Shown in pieces: positions 16,786 to 24,278 of a stretch of DNA of 34,361 nt; positions within the stretch are counted from its first letter, which is position 1; each line of letters begins with the position of its first letter. The DNA is from an uncultured Bacteroidales bacterium. GTDB taxonomy: Bacteria; Bacteroidota; Bacteroidia; Bacteroidales; UBA932. The notes under the pieces were generated by a model. The model was not told the origin of the DNA. It saw nothing but the letters and a program-made list of their open reading frames with translations, and did not search any database. Position numbers and translations under genes: made by a program. The stretch spans positions 1 to 34,361 of the forward strand of contig ONWU01000022.1 of the NCBI GenBank assembly GCA_900321655.1, in the 5' to 3' direction.

Positions 16786-19752
16786 ATGAAAAAGTTACTC
16801 TATACTAGCTTAATTGCGCTTGCAGGACTCTTTGCGGTGTCCTGCCAGCAGGAGCACATCGAGGTTACTTACAACCCCGCCAATGTGACGGTCCAGACGC
16901 TGGGAGTTTTTGCCGACGCTGAACTGTCCGCGGACGGCGATGCGCTCACCACCACTTTCAACCCTGCCGACTTCAAAGTGAAGGTGGCCAGCGCCTACAA
17001 CCTCTACGCTTCCGCCATGCCTGATATGACGGATAAAGTGAAAGTGGCGGCAGGCATCTCCATTGACGAGAATGGCATCGGCCATATCTCTGTGAAGCAG
17101 GCAACGATGAACTCCCTCATCTTCTCGCTGGGCGGTGCGGCCGACGAACCTTTCACGGTATACTTCCAGTTGGAAGGTGGTGTGACGAACGACAAGAACA
17201 ACGTCATCACGGCCACCATCGTGAATTCCAATGTGGCCGAGGCAACCTTCGTGGCCTACTCCACCATCATCAAGGACGTAGATCTGTATCCTCACGTGTG
17301 GGTTATCGGCGCCAGCGCCAATGTGGGCGCCTGGTCTCACGATAAGGTTTACCAGTTCCTGTATGACTACGAGAAGAGCGGTAACGTATACACCGGTCTC
17401 ATCGACTTCGGTACGGACGGTCCTTCCGGCGGCTTCAAGCTGACGGGTATCGCCGGCTGGGAAGACGATCTGAACTGGGGCTCCGAGGCCCAGGCCGAAG
17501 AACCTGAGCAGGGAACCATCCAGCTCATCGCCAGTGGCGGTTCCAAGGATATCAAGTGCTACAGCAAGCGTTTTTACTTCTTCACTTTTGACACCGAGAC
17601 CCTGGTTCTAACTGCCAAGTACGCCTTTGAAAATGTGGGTATCGTGGGTGCCTTCAACGGCTGGAATGCCGCAGATGCCAATATGAAGATGACCAATAAC
17701 GACAAACTGCACCGCTTCTATATTGACCAGATCTTCGACGAGAATACCGAACTCAAGTTCACCTGCGACGACAACTGGAATCTGAACTGGGGCGGCAGCG
17801 ACGGAACCATCGCCGGTGGCGGTGCCAACATTGCCGTTGAGGCCGGTTCCTACCGTATCTATCTGGACCTGAACAAGGGTACCTATGAATTCAACTCCGC
17901 CATGTACGGCAAGGATGAGCCCACTGGTGACGAACCTGGACCCGAACCCGAACCGGAACCCACCTACAAGGGCTGGGGCCTCATCGGCGACTTCAACAAC
18001 TGGAATGGCGATGTAGCCTTGACGGAAGCCAATGGTGTGTGGAGCGGCTACTTCACCAACGTGGACAAGGAAGGCGGCGTTCATGGCGGCTTCAAGTTCC
18101 GCAAGGATGCAGACTGGGCCGAGAACTTTGGCGGTCCCGGTGAAGGTGAAATCTACGAGGTTCCCCTGGGTGAACCCTTCCAGGCTGTGGCCGGAGGTCC
18201 GAACCTGGCTACTCCCGCCGGCTTCTACAAGGCTGTGCTGGATCTGAGTAATGAAGCCAATCCTACCATCACCATCTCCGAGGCCAATGTCTACTCCCTC
18301 ATCGGAGAGATCAATGGAGATGCCTGGACCAAGGATGTCGAGATGACCTTCAAGGACGGTGTGTGGACCAGCCCGGTGGTTACCATCTCCGGCGGCTTCA
18401 AGATCCGTCACAACTTCTCCTGGGCCGATACTGACACCTATGGTCTGGAGGAAGGTGCCACCGCCGAGGTGGACAAGGAAATCACTCTCGTACAGCCCGG
18501 TTCCAACATTTCGCTGGAAGCCGGAGACTACAAGGTGCAGTTCAACCCCGAGTCCAAGAAGATGCTCATTACCGCCGTGGCTTTCCCCGAGCAGCTTTAC
18601 ATGATCGGTGAGGAGTTCGGTGGCTGGGATTGGAATTCCGACGGCGTAGTGGAAATGACCCCCGTCCTTCATAATCCCGGTTGGGGTGCCGAGGCAGAGG
18701 GCCAGTTCTATACCGTCCGTTATTTCACCGCCGGCAAGGGCTTCAAGTTCTGCGCCCAGAGAGCCTGGAGCGGAGACTTCTGGGGCCTGACCACCAACGA
18801 CGGTTACACCGAGCAGGGTGGCAACTGCGTGGTGGCCGAGGATGGCTACTACCTGGTGCACATTGACTTCAAGAACGAGAAGGTGCATGTAGAACCCGCC
18901 CGGGTTTACGGTATCGGCGATGCCTTCGGAGGTTGGGACGAAGCTGTTGAGGCCAACCTCTTCAAGACCAATGGCAAGACCCTTACGGTGACTGTTCCCA
19001 AGGCCGGTAAGCTGCGTATGTATGTGGCTTCCGCAATTGCCACTTCCGGCTGGTGGACCCGCGAGTTCAACATCATTGACGGTGTCATCGTTCCCCGTAT
19101 CATGGATGAGCTGAATGCTCCCGATGTTCTGGGCGAACAGGTGGTTACCCTGGACTTCAATGCCGGTACCGGCTCCATCTCTGGTGAAGGCGAGGGCCCC
19201 ACTTACCAGGCCGAGCTCTCCGTCCCCGGAAGCTGGAGCGTCTGGTCGGCCGATGCTCCCAAGCTGGCCGGTAACCAGCTGGGCCAGTATGCCGGAGCCC
19301 TGGTGATGGCTGGTGAAGGGATTGAATTCAAGTTCATCCACGATGGCGGCTGGATTGGTGGTACCGCCGGTGAAACGGCTCTTACCTATGTCCTGGGTTC
19401 CTCGGACAACATGTCCATCGATGCCGGAACCTACTGGTGGAATGTGGATCTCACGGCCAATACTGCTGTGGCAATTCCTATCACCAAGGTGGGTCTCATC
19501 GGAACTTTCAATGAGTGGAGTACGGATGTGGAAATGACCGCCGGTCAGGACGACGCCTTCTCTGCTACGGTTACCCTGGAGGCTAACGCCGAATTCAAGA
19601 TTCGCTTCAACGCTAACTGGGATCTGGCTCTTGGCGGAACCACGGATGCTCTGTCTGCCTATGGCGGCAACATTAAAGTGGCGGATGCCGGTACCTACAC
19701 CGTGACGGCCTTCCTGAACCACCGTACCATCACCCTCACCCCTGCCAACTAA
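16786..19752 (+). CDS. Large SusE/SusF-type starch-binding surface lipoprotein
   Basis: The protein has 988 aa, with lipobox Cys20 (AVSC). Residues about 25-165 resemble the N-terminal beta domain of SusE. A chain of beta-sandwich modules follows, most starting with a motif like GxFNxW or GEEFGGW, near residues 172, 284, 396, 502, 605, 706, 809 and 902. A Pro/Glu linker (about 378-393) separates the first two from the rest. Conserved Trp residues in each module fit starch binding as in SusE and SusF. Bacteroides thetaiotaomicron SusE and SusF are much shorter (two and three binding modules), so this looks like a fused or expanded form. It has no catalytic motif. It lies between susD and susG. 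The module count is my reading of repeats, not a domain search. Confidence 0.85.
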   Translation: MKKLLYTSLIALAGLFAVSCQQEHIEVTYNPANVTVQTLGVFADAELSADGDALTTTFNPADFKVKVASAYNLYASAMPDMTDKVKVAAGISIDENGIGHISVKQATMNSLIFSLGGAADEPFTVYFQLEGGVTNDKNNVITATIVNSNVAEATFVAYSTIIKDVDLYPHVWVIGASANVGAWSHDKVYQFLYDYEKSGNVYTGLIDFGTDGPSGGFKLTGIAGWEDDLNWGSEAQAEEPEQGTIQLIASGGSKDIKCYSKRFYFFTFDTETLVLTAKYAFENVGIVGAFNGWNAADANMKMTNNDKLHRFYIDQIFDENTELKFTCDDNWNLNWGGSDGTIAGGGANIAVEAGSYRIYLDLNKGTYEFNSAMYGKDEPTGDEPGPEPEPEPTYKGWGLIGDFNNWNGDVALTEANGVWSGYFTNVDKEGGVHGGFKFRKDADWAENFGGPGEGEIYEVPLGEPFQAVAGGPNLATPAGFYKAVLDLSNEANPTITISEANVYSLIGEINGDAWTKDVEMTFKDGVWTSPVVTISGGFKIRHNFSWADTDTYGLEEGATAEVDKEITLVQPGSNISLEAGDYKVQFNPESKKMLITAVAFPEQLYMIGEEFGGWDWNSDGVVEMTPVLHNPGWGAEAEGQFYTVRYFTAGKGFKFCAQRAWSGDFWGLTTNDGYTEQGGNCVVAEDGYYLVHIDFKNEKVHVEPARVYGIGDAFGGWDEAVEANLFKTNGKTLTVTVPKAGKLRMYVASAIATSGWWTREFNIIDGVIVPRIMDELNAPDVLGEQVVTLDFNAGTGSISGEGEGPTYQAELSVPGSWSVWSADAPKLAGNQLGQYAGALVMAGEGIEFKFIHDGGWIGGTAGETALTYVLGSSDNMSIDAGTYWWNVDLTANTAVAIPITKVGLIGTFNEWSTDVEMTAGQDDAFSATVTLEANAEFKIRFNANWDLALGGTTDALSAYGGNIKVADAGTYTVTAFLNHRTITLTPAN

Positions 19753-19759
19753 TGCTTTT

Positions 19760-19787
19760 CGGGCGGGCGCCCCTGACCGGACGCCCG
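19760..19787 (+). other. GC-rich hairpin between the SusE/F-type gene and susG
   Basis: CGGGCG (19760-19765) can pair with CGCCCG (19782-19787) shortly after the stop codon. No T-run follows, so it is not a classical terminator. It may stabilise the upstream mRNA or reduce read-through into susG. Confidence 0.35.
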
Positions 19788-19810
19788 TCTGCCAATTAAT
19801 AGCCAAGACT

Positions 19811-22012
19811 ATGAACCAGTTAAAATACATCCTTCTGGCTGCGCTCTGCGCCCTCTTCGTTTCCTGTGGAGAACAGGGGAAAGACAATCCTACCGATTCC
19901 CTGACCCTGAACCCTACGAGCCTGTCCTTTGCCGCCAAGGGAGCATCGGCCCAGTCTGTGACTGTGACGGCGTCCGGTACCTGGAGCGCTACGCCCAAGG
20001 CCGACTGGATCCAGGTTTCCACCGCCAGCGGCTCCTTTAGCGTGACGGTGTCCGATAACGAATCCGAGGCCCGCGCCGGCAAGATTTCCGTTACCTGCGG
20101 CAGCACCTCCAAGGAGGTTTTCGTGAGCCAGGTGGCCGGCGAGAAAGAGGCCGTGGCCGTAGTGCCCAACCCCGCTCCCTTCGACGGCACCAAGCGCGCC
20201 AGCACCACCTATCAGCTGCTCATATATACTTTTGCCGATGGTAAGGGCAACGATGGCGTAGGAGACTTCCAGGGTATCATAGACCATCTGGATTACCTGG
20301 ATGCCATGGGCGTAACGGCCCTGTGGCTTTCCCCGGCCCATCCCACCAATAGCTACCACGGCTACGACGTAAACGACTACGCTGCCTTGAACCCCACATT
20401 CGGCACGGAGGCAGATTTCCAGAACCTCATTACCAAGGCTCACGAGAAGGGCATTGCCATCTACATGGACTACGTACTCAACCACTCCGGTGACGGCAAC
20501 CAGTGGTTCATAGATGCCGTGAATGACCCCGAGAGTGAGTACAGACCCTATTATATCTTCTCCTCCAACCCCAAGGCCGATGTGGAAGCCGGCAAGATAG
20601 CCATGCTGGCCAGCGAAGGGGCCAAGGCTTATGTTGAAGGGGAGTGGTATGCCGCCGGCGGTAAGGGCCGCTATCATTTCCACCTGGACTGGACCAGCGA
20701 CTCTTCCCCCAAGATTACGGTCAATAAGACCACTGACGACGCTTATACCGGCACCTCCGGCAAGTATCTCTACTTCGGAAACAACAAGATTCTGGAATTC
20801 AAGTCTTCCGGAGAAAACACCTACGATTTGGTGGCCGATTTCGAGTCTCTCTGGGGCTATCTTATCCGCACTTCCAGCACCAGCTGGAGCACCGGTACCA
20901 AGTACGGTGTTATCGGCCGGCCGAAGGTAACTCTGGGAGAACCTCTCACTCTGTCCAAGAGCACCAGTTCTTCCGACCCCTCCAATATTCCGCTGGAGAG
21001 TTACTACCACTCCAACTTTGCCCAGAGCATGCCGGACCTCAATTATGGTCCTGTAACATCGGCCGAAACTTCTCCCGCCTTCCTGGCTGTGGCTTCTGCC
21101 GCCGACAAGTGGATTGCGATGGGCGTGGACGGACTCCGCCTGGATGCCGTGAAGCACATCTACCACAACTCCTGGTCGGACGAGAATCCCACCTTCCTCA
21201 AGAAGTGGTACGACCGCTGCGGGGATATCTTCATGGTGGGCGAAGTGCTGGATTCCCACGACATGGAGAAACTCTATTACAAGGGCCTCCCTTCACTGTT
21301 CGAGTTTGGTTTCCGTGACAGGACCATCTCCGGCCTGAATAATGCCGCCGGAAGCACCTTTGCAAGCGCTGTCATTGGTTTTATCAATGATCACAAGGGA
21401 TATAATCTGAATGCCATCACTTCTACCATCATCGGCAACCACGATATTTCTCGTATAGCGACTGAACTGGGTAAGAGTGAAGCCAAGGAGAAACAGGCAG
21501 CTGCCATCCTGCTCAGTGCCGAGGGCAAGCCCTTCGTTTTCCAGGGAGATGAACTGGGTTACTGGGGAGACAAGAGCAAGCACGGAGACGAAGATGTTCG
21601 CATGCCCATCGTGTGGGATAAGAACGGCTCCAAGGTGGCCAAGAACGGCCTCCCGAGCAAGTGCGACGGTTATACCGACATGCTCAAGGGATCTAATTCC
21701 GTAGAGGCCAAGAGCGAGGATGCCAATTCCCTCCTGAACGTGTACAAGAGCTGGAGCCAGCTGCGTAATACCTATCCGGCCCTGGCAACCGGCAGTATGT
21801 CCAAAACCAGCCTGCAGGGTAATTCCGTGGCCTCCTGGTATATGACTGCGGGCAGCCAGAAGCTGCTAGTTATTCACAACCTGTCCACATCGGGCGTGAG
21901 CATCGCCGTGTCCGATTCTATGGACAATCCCATCGCCCTCCTGGGCACGGGCACCGTCAAAGACAAGACCCTCACCCTCGGAGGCAACTCCTCGGTGGTG
22001 TTTGAACTGTAA
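19811..22012 (+). CDS. susG: SusG-type GH13 alpha-amylase with BACON domain and internal CBM58
   Basis: The protein has 733 aa, with lipobox Cys19 (FVSC), and is expected on the cell surface. Residues about 31-109 form a BACON domain (LTLNPTSLSFAAKG, TWSATPKADWIQVS). The GH13 barrel then begins (YQLLIYTFADGKGNDGVGD). A long insert (about 255-375, with Trp348 and Trp359) matches the CBM58 starch-binding module placed in the B domain of Bacteroides SusG. Catalytic residues are in place: nucleophile Asp445 (GLRLDAVKH), acid/base Glu478 (MVGEVLD) and Asp545 (IGNHDISR). It cleaves alpha-1,4 links of starch outside the cell. Classical SusG lacks the BACON domain. It is last in the operon, and its stop abuts that of the converging phosphoesterase gene. 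Confidence 0.95.
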   Translation: MNQLKYILLAALCALFVSCGEQGKDNPTDSLTLNPTSLSFAAKGASAQSVTVTASGTWSATPKADWIQVSTASGSFSVTVSDNESEARAGKISVTCGSTSKEVFVSQVAGEKEAVAVVPNPAPFDGTKRASTTYQLLIYTFADGKGNDGVGDFQGIIDHLDYLDAMGVTALWLSPAHPTNSYHGYDVNDYAALNPTFGTEADFQNLITKAHEKGIAIYMDYVLNHSGDGNQWFIDAVNDPESEYRPYYIFSSNPKADVEAGKIAMLASEGAKAYVEGEWYAAGGKGRYHFHLDWTSDSSPKITVNKTTDDAYTGTSGKYLYFGNNKILEFKSSGENTYDLVADFESLWGYLIRTSSTSWSTGTKYGVIGRPKVTLGEPLTLSKSTSSSDPSNIPLESYYHSNFAQSMPDLNYGPVTSAETSPAFLAVASAADKWIAMGVDGLRLDAVKHIYHNSWSDENPTFLKKWYDRCGDIFMVGEVLDSHDMEKLYYKGLPSLFEFGFRDRTISGLNNAAGSTFASAVIGFINDHKGYNLNAITSTIIGNHDISRIATELGKSEAKEKQAAAILLSAEGKPFVFQGDELGYWGDKSKHGDEDVRMPIVWDKNGSKVAKNGLPSKCDGYTDMLKGSNSVEAKSEDANSLLNVYKSWSQLRNTYPALATGSMSKTSLQGNSVASWYMTAGSQKLLVIHNLSTSGVSIAVSDSMDNPIALLGTGTVKDKTLTLGGNSSVVFEL

Positions 22013-23023
22013 TCAGCAGGGAAGCGGGAGCAGGTAGATATCCGTGTAGGAGCCGTTTCCGTTGAAAGGCAATACGAACTGGCGGTGGTTCTCCACCTCT
22101 TCGGTGCGGACATCGTGTTCGTGCCCCACAACGGTGGCCAGGAGTTGGTGCTCCCTTCCTGCCTGAAGCACTTCGTGGAAGAATCTCTCTATCTGCGTGG
22201 CGTGGTGCCCATCGGCCTTGGAGCACATTGAAAGGCCGCTTTCCGGAGAATAGACAGGCTCGTACCGGGGATATCCCAGATAAAACGTGTCGTGCCCGGG
22301 AAAGGCCTGGCCGATGTGCATCAGCAGCAGGCTGGGGAGGTCTTTGGCTACTTCCTGCCGGAAAAACTCTATCTGCTGTGGCGTGACGTCATCGGCGGAA
22401 TCGTCTATGAAAATGAGTTTCACGCCCTTGATGTCCACGCTGTACATAAGCGGATCCACGCCTTCCCGGTAAAAAGGTTTCAGACGGTGGATCCACTGCT
22501 GCCGGGCCTTCATTTTGTCTTCATCGTCCAGCCCTTCGTAATTCCAGTCGTGATTGCCGCTCACATAATAAAAGGGCTTTCCACAGTTTTGGATAAGGCC
22601 GGCCGCATATTCGATGCTGTACTCCGAAGGGTAGCTCACCAGGTCTCCCAGGTGGATGATGGCATCGGCGTCGCTTTCGGAAGCGATTTGGAGGCTCTCC
22701 CTGAAGGCAAGGGCGGGCGTAGTGGGCTGATGGGTCTTGTAATGGGGAACCACGTTGTAGGCCCCCTCCATCCGGGCGCTGTAGGTGTGATAGGGAGCGT
22801 TCCGCTCATCGGCCTCGAAAAGGTGAGTGTCGGCCATCGCGAAAAGATGCACAGGCTCCCGGATGTCTTCCGACCAGATGCGCAGGGTCTGCACACCGTA
22901 GGCGCTGGTATAGTTGAAGGCGGGGCTGCGCCGGGCACTTTTTCCCGTACAGGAGAGGAAGGAAGGGAAGGTGGCGGCCGCCGAAAGCGCCGCGGCATTT
23001 TTTAGGAAGTTCCGTCTGTCCAT
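22013..23023 (-). CDS. Tat-exported calcineurin-like metallophosphoesterase
   Basis: The protein has 336 aa and begins with a twin-arginine signal (RRNFLKNAAALSAAATFPSF). A Cys at residue 25 (FLSC) could be lipidated. The binuclear metal motifs are in order: DTH in AMADTHLF, GDLVSYPSEYS, GNHDWNY, a later His in LLMHIGQAF, and GHEHD. It should hydrolyse a phosphomono- or diester in the periplasm. The substrate is unknown. Its stop codon directly follows the susG stop on the other strand, with no space and no terminator. It is divergent from the GH53 gene with paired promoters between them. Confidence 0.88.
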   Translation of the reverse strand: MDRRNFLKNAAALSAAATFPSFLSCTGKSARRSPAFNYTSAYGVQTLRIWSEDIREPVHLFAMADTHLFEADERNAPYHTYSARMEGAYNVVPHYKTHQPTTPALAFRESLQIASESDADAIIHLGDLVSYPSEYSIEYAAGLIQNCGKPFYYVSGNHDWNYEGLDDEDKMKARQQWIHRLKPFYREGVDPLMYSVDIKGVKLIFIDDSADDVTPQQIEFFRQEVAKDLPSLLLMHIGQAFPGHDTFYLGYPRYEPVYSPESGLSMCSKADGHHATQIERFFHEVLQAGREHQLLATVVGHEHDVRTEEVENHRQFVLPFNGNGSYTDIYLLPLPC

Positions 23024-23055
23024 TTCTGTTGCAGTTTTTCTTTTGTCAGGTCTCC

Positions 23056-23086
23056 CAAAGATAACAAAAGATTTTTGCTATCTTTG
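23056..23086. promoter_or_regulatory. Symmetrical divergent promoter pair
   Basis: CAAAGATA (23056-23063) is the minus-strand TATCTTTG for the phosphoesterase. TATCTTTG (23079-23086) is the plus-strand box for the GH53 gene. The 15-bp spacer (CAAAAGATTTTTG) is itself nearly palindromic. Each box lies about 31-32 nt from its start codon. Neither has a clear TTG at -33. The symmetry suggests shared control or competition. Confidence 0.5.
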
Positions 23087-23117
23087 AATTATGTCTAAAT
23101 TTAAGTAACTTGCGACT

Positions 23118-24266
23118 ATGAAGAAACTATATTTCCTGCTGGCCCTTATGGTCGCCTTTGCGTGTGGAGGAAACAATCTCACGCCTACGCCTGAACCGGC
23201 CCCTACGCCAGATCCGCCTACCCCGGACCCTCCGGCACCGGTGGTGAATACCTTTGCCAAGGGGGCGGATATTTCCTGGGCTTCCGAGATGGAGGCCGGT
23301 GGCGTCAAGTTCAAGAAGAAAGACGGCACGGAAGCCGCTCTCCTGGATGTGCTGAAAGACTGCGGCTTCAACGCCGTGCGCCTTCGCGTGTGGGTTAATC
23401 CCTACGGCGGCTGGAGCGGGAAAGAAGACGTCCTGGCCGTGGCCCAGAAGGTGAAAGCCGCCGGAATGGACCTGATGATAGACTTCCATTACAGCGATTT
23501 CTTTGCCGATCCTTCCCGCCAGAAGATACCGGCCGATTGGGAGGCGGACAAAGACAACCTGGATAAGCTGTGCCAGCGCGTATCGGCCCATACCAAAGAT
23601 GTTCTTCAGGCCCTGAAAGACAAGGGCGTGAGCGTGAAATGGGTGCAGATTGGTAACGAAACCCGCAACGGGATGCTGTGGCCCGCCGGCCAGCTCTGGA
23701 CCGGTTCCGGAGACATTCCCGACGGGCGGAAGCACTTCGCCCGGCTCTATAACGCCGGCTACGATGCCGTCAAGGGCGTCTATGCCGAAGCCGTGGTGAT
23801 GCCCCACCTGAACAACGCCTACGAGGACAACGCGTGGTGGTTCACCCAGATGAAGGCCGAAGGCGCCAAGTTCGACGCCATCGCCCTTTCGCACTATCCC
23901 CAGGCCGAAAACAAATACACCGCGGCCCAGTACAACCAGAAGGCCATCGACCAGATCAGGGCCCTCATATCGGCCTTTGGCCTGCCGGTCTACGTGGCCG
24001 AAGTGGGTGTCAAGCTGGCCGCGAGTGATGCCGCCTCCGTGCTTTCATCCTTTATGACCGAAGTGCGGAAGATAGAAAAATGCGCCGGTGTCTTCTACTG
24101 GGAGCCGCAGGTGAACGGCAGCTGGAAGCCGGAGATTTATTCCAAGCCGGCCGAACTGTCAAAATACACGGGAGAGAGCATCACCGGTCCCTGGGGCCCT
24201 TACGACCAGGGCGCTTTCACGGTCGATTATCGGCCTTCTCCCATCCTGGACTGTTTTGCCAAGTGA
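23118..24266 (+). CDS. GH53 endo-beta-1,4-galactanase lipoprotein
   Basis: The protein has 382 aa, with lipobox Cys16 (AFAC) and a Pro/Thr-rich linker (21-42), so it is probably a surface or periplasmic lipoprotein. The GH53 fold is clear: KGADISWASEMEAGG at the start, FNAVRLRVWVNP, and DFHYSDFFADPSRQ. The catalytic acid Glu181 lies in WVQIGNETRNGMLWP, and the nucleophile Glu295 in YVAEVG. GH53 enzymes cleave beta-1,4-galactan, the backbone of type I arabinogalactan. This is not a starch activity, although the neighbours on both sides are GH13 enzymes. The next gene starts 12 bp after its stop, so the two form a unit. The arabinose genes elsewhere in the window fit the side chains of the same polymer. 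Confidence 0.93.
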   Translation: MKKLYFLLALMVAFACGGNNLTPTPEPAPTPDPPTPDPPAPVVNTFAKGADISWASEMEAGGVKFKKKDGTEAALLDVLKDCGFNAVRLRVWVNPYGGWSGKEDVLAVAQKVKAAGMDLMIDFHYSDFFADPSRQKIPADWEADKDNLDKLCQRVSAHTKDVLQALKDKGVSVKWVQIGNETRNGMLWPAGQLWTGSGDIPDGRKHFARLYNAGYDAVKGVYAEAVVMPHLNNAYEDNAWWFTQMKAEGAKFDAIALSHYPQAENKYTAAQYNQKAIDQIRALISAFGLPVYVAEVGVKLAASDAASVLSSFMTEVRKIEKCAGVFYWEPQVNGSWKPEIYSKPAELSKYTGESITGPWGPYDQGAFTVDYRPSPILDCFAK

Positions 24267-24278
24267 TTCTGTCCTCTT

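Noticed and set aside
17608-20208. 866-codon open frame opposite the SusE/F-type gene and susG
   Set aside because: It crosses two real plus-strand genes and their spacer, with no start signal or motif.
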